The notes under the pieces were generated by a model, which saw nothing but the letters and a program-made list of their open reading frames with translations, did not search any database and had not been told where the DNA came from. From positions 1-64,000 of the forward strand of contig NZ_JAUSBV010000002.1 of the NCBI RefSeq assembly GCF_030651915.1: a stretch of DNA of 64,000 nt. The letters are read 5' to 3'. Numbering within the stretch: position 1 is the stretch's first letter; each line of letters begins with the position of its first letter. Both the position numbers and the translations under genes were made by a program. Origin of the DNA: Parvibaculum sp. Its GTDB lineage: Bacteria > Pseudomonadota > Alphaproteobacteria > Parvibaculales > Parvibaculaceae. Below, piece after piece: positions 52,622 to 61,339 of the stretch.

Positions 52622-53559
52622 TGTCAAAGAAGCCTGCCTCATTGACGAGCGACCTGCTTGCGCGCAAGGGTGAGGCGGAGCCTTCCTCGGCCGACGCGGC
52701 GGCACGCGTGACGCTGTCGGGCGGCCGGCAGCCGGACCTTGGCGGGTTCGGCGTCGGTTTCGGCCGTTCGGAAGGCCCTTCCCAGGGGCTTTATGCCAGC
52801 CCCGCCACGGAGAGGCCGGAGATGCAGGGAATGGACGAGGACGAGCGGCCGCGCCCGCCGGAGCCCGAGATCATCTATACGCCCGAGGATTACGAGAGCG
52901 GCGGCCGGACGCGGCTGATCGCAGGGGCCTTTATCGGCCTGGCGTTGCTCGGCGGCGTCATCGTGGCAATTTCGCTCAGCGGCAATGAAGGCGTCGCGCC
53001 GGTTTCACCGGAGATCCTGGCCGCGGCGCCCGACGCAGCGCCGCAAGCCGTGCAGCCGCAACCGGCCGCGCCGGTTGAAGCGGAAGCGCCCGACGCGGCG
53101 GCAGACGCCTCGGCCGTGGAAACCGAAATGGCGGCAATCGAAACCGCGGAAATCCCGGCTCTGCCGGAGGCACCTGCCCCGGCCGAAGCCGAGGCGCTCG
53201 TTCCGGCCGCTCCCGTGTCGCCCGCGCCGGCGACCGCAGCGCCTGCAGTGCCTGCGGCACCGGCCGCAACCGCCACACCGGCGCCGCCGGCAGCGGCCCC
53301 GGCCGCCGGCGGTGCCTTTGTCGTGCAGTTGATGGCGGTCCGCGAAGAGGCTGCGGCCAGGCCCGCCTATGAAGCGCTGCAGGCCAAACATCGCGTCTTG
53401 CTTGGCGGCCACGCGCTCGATGTCGAACGCGCCGATCTCGGCGATAAAGGTATTTTCTATCGCGTTCGCGCCGCCGGCTTCGACAGCAAGGCGGCGGCCA
53501 CCACCGCCTGCGGCAAGCTCAAGGCCGCCGGTCAGGACTGCCTCGTCCGGGCGCGCTAG
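52621..53559 (+). CDS. SPOR-domain membrane protein
   Basis: The 312-residue protein has a charged cytoplasmic N-terminus (about 1-95), one transmembrane helix (LIAGAFIGLALLGGVIVAISL) and a long Pro/Ala/Glu-rich periplasmic linker. A C-terminal SPOR domain starts FVVQLMAVREEAAARPAYEAL and contains IFYRVRAAGF. SPOR domains bind denuded peptidoglycan at the septum. It overlaps the ParA gene by one base. Confidence 0.88.
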   Translation: MSKKPASLTSDLLARKGEAEPSSADAAARVTLSGGRQPDLGGFGVGFGRSEGPSQGLYASPATERPEMQGMDEDERPRPPEPEIIYTPEDYESGGRTRLIAGAFIGLALLGGVIVAISLSGNEGVAPVSPEILAAAPDAAPQAVQPQPAAPVEAEAPDAAADASAVETEMAAIETAEIPALPEAPAPAEAEALVPAAPVSPAPATAAPAVPAAPAATATPAPPAAAPAAGGAFVVQLMAVREEAAARPAYEALQAKHRVLLGGHALDVERADLGDKGIFYRVRAAGFDSKAAATTACGKLKAAGQDCLVRAR

Positions 53560-53619
53560 CCGCCCGCCCGCCCGGCGTGTAGGTTCCCGCCAAACGATAT
53601 TTGGAAAGTGGAGCGTTAC

Positions 53620-54261
53620 ATGGTCGAGGCGGTGATCTGGGATTTCGGCGGCGTGCTGACGACGAGCCCCTTCGAGGCGTTTGCCCGTTATGAGCGCGAA
53701 CGCGGTCTGCCGAAGGACCTTATTCGCAGCATCAACGCCGCCAATCCCGACAACAATGCCTGGGCGCTGTTCGAGCGCAGCGAATGCACACTCGACGAGT
53801 TCGACCGCCTGTTCGCTTCCGAAGCGGCCGCGCTCGGGCATGAGGTGCCGGGCCGCCATGTCATCGAGCTTCTGTCGGGCGACATCCGCCCTGAAATGGT
53901 CGAGGCGCTGAAACGCTGCAAGGCGCGGGCGAAAGTCGGCTGCATCACCAACAATGTCTCGGCCGGCGAAGGGACCGGCATGGCGCGGAGCCATGACAAG
54001 GCCGCCGCCGTGCAAGCTGTCATGTCGCTCTTCGACCATGTGATCGAAAGCTCGAAGGTCGGCATCCGCAAGCCCGATCCGCGCATCTACGAAATGGCAT
54101 GCGAAGCGCTCGGCGTTTCCGCTGCGTCATCGGTTTATCTCGACGATCTCGGCATCAATTTGAAGCCCGCCCGCGCGCTCGGCATGACGACGATCAAGGT
54201 CGTGACACCGGAGCAGGCGCTGAAGGAGCTTGAGGCGGCCGTCGGCTTTCCGGTCGCCTGA
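53620..54261 (+). CDS. HAD-family hydrolase (ACAD10/epoxide-hydrolase N-terminal type)
   Basis: The 213-residue protein has the modified motif I VIWDFGGVLTTSPF, motif II CITNNVS, the motif III Lys in ESSKVGIRKPDPRIY and motif IV VYLDDLGINLKPARALGM. It is most like the HAD domains of ACAD10 and soluble epoxide hydrolase. The substrate is unknown. The start at 53620 follows AAGTGGAG. It is 60 bp upstream of the P450 gene and may be cotranscribed. Confidence 0.85.
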   Translation: MVEAVIWDFGGVLTTSPFEAFARYERERGLPKDLIRSINAANPDNNAWALFERSECTLDEFDRLFASEAAALGHEVPGRHVIELLSGDIRPEMVEALKRCKARAKVGCITNNVSAGEGTGMARSHDKAAAVQAVMSLFDHVIESSKVGIRKPDPRIYEMACEALGVSAASSVYLDDLGINLKPARALGMTTIKVVTPEQALKELEAAVGFPVA

Positions 54262-54321
54262 GCTTGAGCGGCCACATCAAAGGGGCCTAAGCTTCCCGGA
54301 AAGAAACACGGGAGGACCAAC

Positions 54322-55575
54322 ATGCTCAGGCCCCAGGCGCAGGCGATCGATCTCGGCGGCAAGCCGGATCTGAAAGACCCCGACCTCTATATGCGCGACG
54401 CACATCATGACGTGTTTCGCAAGTTGCGCGCGGAAGAGCCCGTCTACTGGAATCCCGAAGCGGATGCAGCCGGCTTCTGGGCCATCACGCGCCATGACGA
54501 CATCGAGGCGATCTCGAAAAATCCCAAGCTTTTCTCGTCGGCCAAGAACAATGGCGGACACCGGATTTTCAACGAGAACGAAATCGACGGCAACGAAACC
54601 GATGCCTCGATGATCTCGATGGATCCGCCCGAACATGCCGGCTACCGGCGCATGGTGACGCCGGGCTTCGTGCCCAAGCGTATCACCGGCATGGAAGAGC
54701 GCATTCGCGCCCGCGTGACAAACCTCCTCGACAATCTGCCGAAGACCGGCGAGGCCGAGTTTATTTCCGCCGTCGCCGCGGCGCTGCCGATCGAGGTGCT
54801 GGCCGAACTTTTCGGCGTACCGCAAAGTGACGGCGCCAAGCTTTTCGAATGGTCGAATGCCACTGTCGGCGAAGACGACCCGGAACTTCGCGTGTCGGAC
54901 GAATATATGCGCCAATGCGTGCTCGAAATGGCGGGCTATGCGGCCGGGCTCTGGCAACAGCGTCTCGAAAATCCGGGCGAGGATCTGATCTCGATGCTGG
55001 CGCATTCGAAGCCGGGCGGCGAGGCGATGAATTTCCCGACCTATATCGGCACCTTCATCCTGCTGGTCGTCGCCGGCAACGAGACGACGCGCAACTCGAT
55101 CTCGGGCGGCCTGCTGGCCCTGTCGCAGAACCCGCAAGAACGGCAGAAACTGATCGACGACCCGTCGCTGATCCCGAGCGCGGTGCAGGAAATCGTGCGC
55201 TGGGTCAGCCCGGTTCTCCATATGCGGCGCACGGCAACCGAAGACACCGAAATCCGTGGCCAGCGGATCAAAAAGGGCGACAAGATCGTGATGTGGTACG
55301 CATCCGCCAATCGCGACGAGGCGGCCTTCGACAATCCCTTTCGTTTCGACGTGACGCGCTACGCCAGGCCCGATGTGCCCGCACAACTCGGCTTCGGCGC
55401 CGGCCAGCATTTCTGTCTCGGCTCGCGGCTTGCGGAACTGCAACTCAAGGTACTGTTCGAGGAACTGCTGAAGCGTTTCCCCGACATTCAGGTATCGGGG
55501 CCGGTGCGCCGCCTGCGTTCCAACTTCATTTCGGGCATCAAGGAAATGCCGGTGCGCTACACGCCGGAGGGTTGA
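54322..55575 (+). CDS. Cytochrome P450
   Basis: The 417-residue soluble P450 has the I-helix oxygen motif VVAGNETTRNSISGG, ExxR in VQEIVRWVSPVLHMRRTA and the heme loop FGAGQHFCLGSRLAELQL. Its wording (MDPPEHAGYRRMVTPGF, MWYASANRDEAAFDNP) is like steroid or fatty-acid CYPs of the CYP125/142 neighbourhood. No ferredoxin or reductase is beside it. It is convergent with the RND gene across a shared terminator. Confidence 0.92.
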   Translation: MLRPQAQAIDLGGKPDLKDPDLYMRDAHHDVFRKLRAEEPVYWNPEADAAGFWAITRHDDIEAISKNPKLFSSAKNNGGHRIFNENEIDGNETDASMISMDPPEHAGYRRMVTPGFVPKRITGMEERIRARVTNLLDNLPKTGEAEFISAVAAALPIEVLAELFGVPQSDGAKLFEWSNATVGEDDPELRVSDEYMRQCVLEMAGYAAGLWQQRLENPGEDLISMLAHSKPGGEAMNFPTYIGTFILLVVAGNETTRNSISGGLLALSQNPQERQKLIDDPSLIPSAVQEIVRWVSPVLHMRRTATEDTEIRGQRIKKGDKIVMWYASANRDEAAFDNPFRFDVTRYARPDVPAQLGFGAGQHFCLGSRLAELQLKVLFEELLKRFPDIQVSGPVRRLRSNFISGIKEMPVRYTPEG

Positions 55576-55580
55576 ACCGC

Positions 55581-55612
55581 GCTGCTGCCTGAATCAGCTG
55601 CTGCCTGAATCA
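55581..55612 (+). repeat. 16-bp tandem duplication
   Basis: GCTGCTGCCTGAATCA is repeated exactly, head to tail, between the P450 stop codon and the terminator. It looks like a local slippage duplication with no obvious role. Confidence 0.9.
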
Positions 55613-55644
55613 AAAGAGCCGCCGGGTCGCCCCGGCGGCTCTTT
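55613..55644. terminator. Bidirectional terminator between P450 and RND genes
   Basis: A 14-bp stem AAAGAGCCGCCGGG / CCCGGCGGCTCTTT with a TCGC loop has A and T runs on either side, serving both convergent genes. Confidence 0.88.
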
Positions 55645-55665
55645 CCATGTTGACCGACGCGCCGC

Positions 55666-58020
55666 TCAGTGAACGGGCGCGTTCTTCATTTTCGCAACCG
55701 GCCGCGAACGCGGGAAGAACATTTCCAGCGTCACCGCCAGCGCCGGCAGCACCGTCAACGCCATGATCATGTTGACCATGAACATGAAGGAGAGCAGCAG
55801 ACCCATATCGGCCTGGAACTTCAGGTCCGAGAAGGCCCAGGTCGACACACCCACCGCCAGCGTCAGCGCGGTGAAGAAGGTCGCCATGCCCGCCTCGAGC
55901 AGCGACTGACGGAAGGCGTCCGAGATGTTCAGCCCTTCGCCCAGATAGTAGGGCACACGGTTGTAGATGTAGTAGGCGTAGTCGACGCCGATACCGACGG
56001 CCAGCACCATCACCGGCAGCGTGGCGACCGTCAGGCCGATCTGCAGCACCTCCATGAACCAGTAACCGAAGAAGGTGCCGAAGGTCAGCGGCAAACAACA
56101 GGCGATGACGGCGCGCCAGTCGCGATAGGTCAGTGCCACAAGCGCGATAATGACCGCATAGACCCACATGATCATCGGCAGTTCGGTTTCCGATATCTCC
56201 TGGTTGACGGCGGCCTGCACGCCCATGTTGCCGGAGGCGAGACGGATCGTGACGCCTTCCATTTTGTGTTTGTTACGGAACTCCTCGATGCCGGCGATCG
56301 CCGCCTTGATCGTCGTCGCCTTGGCATCCCGCAGATAGAACATGTGCGGCAGGACCGTACAGGTCTGATTGTAGAGCGCGGAGGCGCCGGGCACCGTGTT
56401 CGAGGCCTGCGCCAGCGCCGGCCGGTTGCGCGGAATGTCCTTCCACTTCAGGTTGCCTTCGTTCCAGCCGGCGGCCGAACCCTTGATCGCGAAGGGCAAC
56501 GAGACGACCAGTGTCACGTCCGGCACGTTCTGCATGTGCCAGGAGAAGCGGTTGAGATAGTCCATGTAGGAATATTGCACGCAGCTGTCGGGCGGCGTTT
56601 CGACAACGGCGATCAGCACGTTGAGGCCGAGCGCATAGCTATCGGCGATTTCGGTCGAGTCGATATTGTAACGCGCATCGGGGCGCAGCTCGGGGGCGCC
56701 GGCATGGAGCGCGCCGACATGGCGATGCATCGCCTGGTTGACGGCGATGGCGAACAGCACCGTCGCGCCGACCAGCAGGAACGGTGCGATCTTGCGGTTG
56801 GCGACGAAGCCCATCGAGGTCATGATCTTGAGGCGCACGACGCGCGAGCGCTTGACGCGCTGGACGAAACTGTCGTCGAACCTCAGGTAGCTGACCAGAA
56901 GCGGCAGCATGACGAGGTTGGTCGCGACTTTCAGGATCACGCCGATCGAGGCGGTGATCGCAAGCTCGCGGATCATCGGCACCGGGATCAGGTAAAGCGT
57001 CGCGAAGCTCACCAGCGTGGTGATCAGCGCCATCGAACCCGGAACGAACAGACGCGAGAAGGCGGTCCGCGCCGCCTGTTCGGCCGTCGCACCATTGCTG
57101 ATTTCGGCGGTGACGACGTTGATCTGCTGCACGCCGTGACTGACGCCGATGGCAAAGACCAGGAAGGGCACCAGCACCGCCAGCGGATCGAGGCCGTAGC
57201 CGAGGAAGTTCAAGAGACCGAACTGCCAGACGACCGAGGTCAGCGAAGCAAAAAGCGTCGCCCCGGTCAGCAGTACCGAGCGCGAATAGAGATAGACGGC
57301 AAGCGCGGTCAGAACGAAAGCGACGAAGAAGAAGATGACGACGGACTGCGCGCCGTCGGCAATGTCGCCGATCAGCTTGGCAAAGCCGATAATCCGGACC
57401 GTCTGCTCGTCGCTTTCGTATTTGGCGCGAATCTCGGTTTCGAGCTTGGCGGCGAGATCGAAATAGTTGAGGCGCTGGCCGGTCGAGGGATCGAAGTCCT
57501 GAAGCTCGGCCACAACCATCGCCGAATGGAAATCGTCGGCGACGAGGCGGCCGACATAGCCGCCACGAATGACGTTGTTCTGAACATTCATCAGCGCCTG
57601 TTCGGTCATCGTGTCGGCGGTGACCTTGCCGGAAATCACGTCGTCGGCGCTGATGCCGTCCTCGGTGATTTCGATATAGCGCGTGTTGGGCGTCCAGAGC
57701 GAGGTCACCGTGTGGCGCGAAACGCCGGGCAGGAAGAAAATGTCGTCGGTCAGATCCTTGTAGACCTTGAAGAATTCCTTGGTCCAGATCGTGCCTTCAT
57801 TGGCCTCCAGCACCACGATGATGACGTTGGAACCGAAAAGCTGTTCGCGATATTCCTGGAAGGTCTGGATGTATTCGTGGCCGATCGGGAGCTGCTTGTC
57901 GAAACCGGCATCCATGCGCAACTGCGTCGCATAGAAACCCGCAACGACCGTGAAGACGAGAAGGCCGGCCAGAATGAAGAAACGCAGGCCGAAAACGACA
58001 TTCTCAAGTAACTTAATCAT
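55666..58020 (-). CDS. RND-superfamily exporter (MMPL-like)
   Basis: The 784-residue protein has twelve predicted helices in two halves, each with a large periplasmic loop after the first helix. VLAVGIGVDYAYYIYNRVPYYLGEG and VPFLVFAIGVSHGVQQINVV are the paired GxxxD/GxSH proton-relay regions of TM4/TM10. Such COG1033 proteins move lipids, hopanoids or hydrophobic compounds and need no TolC in many cases. The start at 58020 (MIKLLENVVFG) was chosen; the upstream extension is Arg/Pro-rich and implausible. Confidence 0.88.
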   Translation of the reverse strand: MIKLLENVVFGLRFFILAGLLVFTVVAGFYATQLRMDAGFDKQLPIGHEYIQTFQEYREQLFGSNVIIVVLEANEGTIWTKEFFKVYKDLTDDIFFLPGVSRHTVTSLWTPNTRYIEITEDGISADDVISGKVTADTMTEQALMNVQNNVIRGGYVGRLVADDFHSAMVVAELQDFDPSTGQRLNYFDLAAKLETEIRAKYESDEQTVRIIGFAKLIGDIADGAQSVVIFFFVAFVLTALAVYLYSRSVLLTGATLFASLTSVVWQFGLLNFLGYGLDPLAVLVPFLVFAIGVSHGVQQINVVTAEISNGATAEQAARTAFSRLFVPGSMALITTLVSFATLYLIPVPMIRELAITASIGVILKVATNLVMLPLLVSYLRFDDSFVQRVKRSRVVRLKIMTSMGFVANRKIAPFLLVGATVLFAIAVNQAMHRHVGALHAGAPELRPDARYNIDSTEIADSYALGLNVLIAVVETPPDSCVQYSYMDYLNRFSWHMQNVPDVTLVVSLPFAIKGSAAGWNEGNLKWKDIPRNRPALAQASNTVPGASALYNQTCTVLPHMFYLRDAKATTIKAAIAGIEEFRNKHKMEGVTIRLASGNMGVQAAVNQEISETELPMIMWVYAVIIALVALTYRDWRAVIACCLPLTFGTFFGYWFMEVLQIGLTVATLPVMVLAVGIGVDYAYYIYNRVPYYLGEGLNISDAFRQSLLEAGMATFFTALTLAVGVSTWAFSDLKFQADMGLLLSFMFMVNMIMALTVLPALAVTLEMFFPRSRPVAKMKNAPVH

Positions 58021-58485
58021 GGACTTTACCCATCGCTCCCCTGGCCGTTTCTCCGCGCGCGGCGGCGGACGGCGTCGTTGCAAATCCCTGCCCGCCGGCG
58101 CGGGCCGGCTGGCGTTTCGCGCCGGTCACGCCCACACATGGTTGTGGCGTGAACCGGCCTCTCATCGGCCTGGAGGTCTGCCGGTCCGCGCCGCAAGGCG
58201 TCGGGTCCGGCCTGGCGGTCTCGCTTGAGCCGCCCCTCCCGAAAAATCAGGGCCCGTCAAACCTCCGTCGGCTGGAGGCAGTCGTGCGCAATGTCGTTCG
58301 GGGTTTTGCCCCCTCCCAGGATGCCTTTCTCTTGTGGCGGCGCGCGAACTGTCCCCCGCGCGGCCGTCCGGAACGGTCACCTCTCGTGATCTAAGCAAAT
58401 AACACAAATCCGGCCGCTTTGTATCGTTACGGAGTCGTTATCCGCGAAATTTAGAACGGCAGGGTTAATCCGCCGGAAACGAAGT
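58021..58485. other. Long divergent intergenic region between RND and di-iron genes
   Basis: No credible gene was seen. The first 370 bp are GC-rich with many short inverted repeats. From about 58390 the DNA becomes AT-richer (CTAAGCAAATAACACAAATC), consistent with promoter DNA. Confidence 0.5.
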
Positions 58486-58535
58486 TGACGCTAGCGTCAT
58501 TTTCTTCTTGACCCACGGGCTTCGGGCCCTATTCT
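58486..58535 (+). promoter_or_regulatory. Operator TGACGC-TA-GCGTCA and promoter of di-iron gene 1
   Basis: A perfect 14-bp palindrome at 58486-58499 is followed after 8 bp by TTGACC (58508-58513), then 16 bp and TATTCT (58530-58535). The gene starts at 58643. The same palindrome and spacing recur upstream of CYP153 and of the paralogous di-iron gene. Confidence 0.75.
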
Positions 58536-58642
58536 GGCGGGCAATGAGACAAGACGGCCCCGCGGACCTGGTGCTCGCGAAAACCCGTCCCTATGCGCTT
58601 GCCGGAAACATCTTTTTCCGGCCCGTCATTCCGGAGGACCCG

Positions 58643-59776
58643 ATGACCGAAATCCGTCAGATCACCAAAGACAATGCCTATGACGCCGTCGCGCCGGATG
58701 ATTTTCCGGCGATGATGGAAGTCGAGCGCTACGGCCAGCGCTCGACCGCCTTCGACAAGATCATTTCGGCGACCCATGACCATTTCTGGGATCCGCTCGA
58801 CACCAAATACATCGATTTCTCCGAGCCCTTCGACGCCGAGACCATCATGATCATGCCGGGCGAGATGATCCCGGAATTCCGCCTGCCCTGCTTCCAGAAC
58901 CTGTCGGAAAAGGACAAGGTCAAGTTCGCCAATGAAACGGCGCGCTGGTCCTTGTCGGCGATCCTGCATGGCGAACAGGGGGCGCTGAACCTCTCGGCCT
59001 CGCTCTGCCACATTCTCCGCGATCCGGGTGCGCAGGAATATGCCGCCAACCAGACGCGCGAAGAAGCCCGCCATGTGACGGCTTTTGCCAAATACGTCCA
59101 GGCGCGCTGGGGCAAGCCGCTGCCTTGCGGCGAGACGCTGGCGACGCTCCTGACCGACATCGTCCGTGCACCGGAGGTCTACAAGAAGATCGTCGGCATG
59201 CAGATGCTCGTCGAGGGCTTGGCCATGGGCGCCTTCTCGACGCTTTATGCCAAGTCGAACGACCCGCTGCTCGTCAAGCTGACGCAGCTCGTGATGACCG
59301 ACGAGGCCTTCCACCACAAGTTCGGCAAGATCTGGGCCGACCGCACGATCCCGAACCTGTCGGAAGAAGAGCAGAACATCATCGAGGACTGGGCGGCCGA
59401 GTGCTTCCAGACGCTGCTGTTCAACCTCGTCAATCCCGAGCAGAAGAAGATCATCTATGCCGAGTTCGGCCTCGACTGGCAGCAGGTCCAGCTCGAAATG
59501 CTCGAAGCCTTCGGCGACGAGGACCGCCGCGAACAGATGAAGGAAGGCACCAACATCTTCCGCGTGCTGATCAAGACGCTGCTCAAGGCCGGCATCATCA
59601 CCGACCGCACCAAGGCCTTCTATGCGACCTATGTCGACATGGACGAGCTGAAGAACGAAGGCGACCGCATGATCGGCGACGACATCGCCGAAGACGGCAT
59701 TCGCTATCTGCAGAAGATCAATTTCGGCGCCAATGTCGACGCGCTGAAGAATATCAGCCTTTCGGCGGCCGAGTAA
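58643..59776 (+). CDS. Ferritin-like di-iron protein of unknown function, paralogue 1
   Basis: The 377-residue protein has all ligands for a carboxylate-bridged di-iron centre in a four-helix bundle: Glu in ILHGEQGALN, ExxH in REEARHVTAF, Glu in LVEGLAMGAF and ExxH in TDEAFHHKFG. The first Glu and first ExxH are 30 residues apart, as in ferritin-like oxygenases. It has no signal peptide. It is closely similar to the gene product at 62943. The start at 58643 has GGAGG upstream. An oxygenase or oxidase role next to CYP153 is inferred; AurF-type N-oxygenases are one possible relative. Confidence 0.8.
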   Translation: MTEIRQITKDNAYDAVAPDDFPAMMEVERYGQRSTAFDKIISATHDHFWDPLDTKYIDFSEPFDAETIMIMPGEMIPEFRLPCFQNLSEKDKVKFANETARWSLSAILHGEQGALNLSASLCHILRDPGAQEYAANQTREEARHVTAFAKYVQARWGKPLPCGETLATLLTDIVRAPEVYKKIVGMQMLVEGLAMGAFSTLYAKSNDPLLVKLTQLVMTDEAFHHKFGKIWADRTIPNLSEEEQNIIEDWAAECFQTLLFNLVNPEQKKIIYAEFGLDWQQVQLEMLEAFGDEDRREQMKEGTNIFRVLIKTLLKAGIITDRTKAFYATYVDMDELKNEGDRMIGDDIAEDGIRYLQKINFGANVDALKNISLSAAE

Positions 59777-59843
59777 TTCCGCCAGTTGCGTGCGTAAAGT
59801 GAAGAAGGCGTAGAGTTTCCCTCAACTCGATCCCTCACAAACT

Positions 59844-59875
59844 GGGCGGTTCCTTCGGGAGCCGCCCTTTTTGTT
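59844..59875 (+). terminator. Terminator of di-iron gene 1
   Basis: Hairpin GGGCGGTTCC-TTCG-GGAGCCGCCC (one G-T pair) followed by TTTTTGTTT. Confidence 0.88.
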
Positions 59876-59894
59876 TGCCCGCTTCACGGACACA

Positions 59895-59931
59895 AGAAAG
59901 CCGGGCGCGGATTTCTCCGGCCCGGCTCTTT
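59895..59931 (-). terminator. Terminator of CYP153 gene
   Basis: Stem AGCCGGGC / GCCCGGCT (59899-59906 with 59920-59927) on the minus strand, 20 bp past the CYP153 stop, with a modest T-rich tail. Confidence 0.7.
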
Positions 59932-59947
59932 CGTTGCGGCTATTGCC

Positions 59948-61219
59948 TCAGTGCTTGCGCTTCGGCAGCTCGACCATCATCTTCTCGTAGCCCTTGACGA
60001 AGGGCGAGAGCACGCGGGTCGGCTCTTCCAGAACCTGGATCGGCTGGTCCGGCCAGCGCTTCAGGATTTCCTCCCAGACGATGCGCAGCTGCATCTCCGC
60101 GAGGCGGTTGCCGACGCAGCGGTGAATGCCGAAACCGAAGGAAAGATGCTGGCGGGCGCGCTCGCGGTCGATCACCAGCTGGTTCGGGTTCGAGATCACC
60201 TCCTCGTCGCGGTTGCCCGAGACGTACCACATCGCGACCTTGTCACCCTTCTTGATCTGCTTGCCGCCGAGCTCGACATCTTCGAGCGCAGTGCGGCGCA
60301 TATGCGCCAGCGGCGTCTGCCAGCGGATGATCTCGGCCACCATGTTCGGGATCAGCGAGGGGTTCGCCTGCAGCTTCTTGTACTGCTCCGGAAACTTGTT
60401 GAGTGCGTAGAGGCCGCCGGTGATCGAGTTGCGCGTCGTGTCGTTGCCGCCGACGATCAACAGGATCAGGTTGCCGAGATACTCCATGCGGTCCATGTTG
60501 CGCGTCGACTCGCCATGCGCCAGCATCGAGATCAGGTCGTTGCCCGGCTCGCGCGCATTGACGCGCTCGTTCCAGAGGCGGGTGAAGTAGTCGGCGCATT
60601 CGAGCAGCTCGGCGCGGCGCGCATCTTCCGATTCGATGAGGCCCGATTCTTCCGATGCGGTCGCGACGTCCGACCAGCGTGTCAGCTTGCGGCGATCCTC
60701 GAAGGGGAAATCGAACAGCGTCGCCAGCATCTGCGTCGTCAACTCGATCGAGATGCGATCGACCCAGTCGACGGGCTTCTCGGTGTCCATCTCGTCGAGC
60801 AGTTTGCCGGCGCGTTCGCGGATCGTGCTTTCGAGCTTGGCGAGATTGGCCGGCGCGACGATCGGGCTCACCACCTTGCGCTGATCGTCATGCTTGGGCG
60901 GATCCATGGCGATGAACATCGGCAGCTTGAAGTCTTCGTCCTGGTCGCGCAGCGTGATGCCGCCTTCGGAGGAAAACACCTGGTGGTTGGTGTCGACCGC
61001 CATGATGTCGTTATATTTCGTCACCGACCAGTACGGCCCGAACTCGGCGTTGTTGGCGCAGTAATGCACCGGCGCTTCCTTGCGCAGCCGTTCGAAATAG
61101 GGCCACATCGTATCGGTCTTGAAGAGCTGGCCCTGGCCGACATCGATTTCCTCGAGCGGCATCGAATAGGCGGCCTCGCGCGCCTCGTCGATCTCGTATT
61201 TCCGTGCTGCGTCGCTCAT
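59948..61219 (-). CDS. CYP153-type cytochrome P450 alkane hydroxylase
   Basis: The 423-residue soluble P450 shows the CYP153 wording: MFIAMDPPKHDDQRKVVSPI, I-helix IVGGNDTTRNSITGGL, ExxR in AEIIRWQTPLAHMRRTA, SGNRDEEVI, and heme loop FGFGIHRCVGNRLAEMQL. CYP153 enzymes hydroxylate the terminal carbon of medium-chain alkanes. The usual ferredoxin and reductase genes are not adjacent, so electron donors come from elsewhere. The start at 61219 follows GGAGG. The operator palindrome at 61293-61306 lies 74 bp upstream. Confidence 0.92.
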   Translation of the reverse strand: MSDAARKYEIDEAREAAYSMPLEEIDVGQGQLFKTDTMWPYFERLRKEAPVHYCANNAEFGPYWSVTKYNDIMAVDTNHQVFSSEGGITLRDQDEDFKLPMFIAMDPPKHDDQRKVVSPIVAPANLAKLESTIRERAGKLLDEMDTEKPVDWVDRISIELTTQMLATLFDFPFEDRRKLTRWSDVATASEESGLIESEDARRAELLECADYFTRLWNERVNAREPGNDLISMLAHGESTRNMDRMEYLGNLILLIVGGNDTTRNSITGGLYALNKFPEQYKKLQANPSLIPNMVAEIIRWQTPLAHMRRTALEDVELGGKQIKKGDKVAMWYVSGNRDEEVISNPNQLVIDRERARQHLSFGFGIHRCVGNRLAEMQLRIVWEEILKRWPDQPIQVLEEPTRVLSPFVKGYEKMMVELPKRKH

Positions 61220-61283
61220 CGGTTTCCTCCACGTCGACCGTTGTTTGTTGGCTCCAGCCTACCCTTCGAGCACGGAGTTGTCA

Positions 61284-61315
61284 TACGCAAAGTGACGCAG
61301 GCGTCATTTTGCGTA
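61284..61315 (-). promoter_or_regulatory. Extended operator upstream of CYP153
   Basis: The core TGACGC-AG-GCGTCA (61293-61306) is centred in a 32-bp imperfect palindrome with TACGCAAA / TTTTGCGTA arms. On the minus strand ATGACA starts 8 bp beyond the core, then 17 bp and TAGGCT, matching the layout of the site at 58486. Confidence 0.75.
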
Positions 61316-61339
61316 GTGCATATTGCCGCGGCTGCCGGC

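Noticed and set aside
55669-58011. 780-codon frame antisense to the RND exporter
   Set aside because: It is His/Arg/Gln/Asp-rich mirror translation of membrane helices with no membrane or domain signal.
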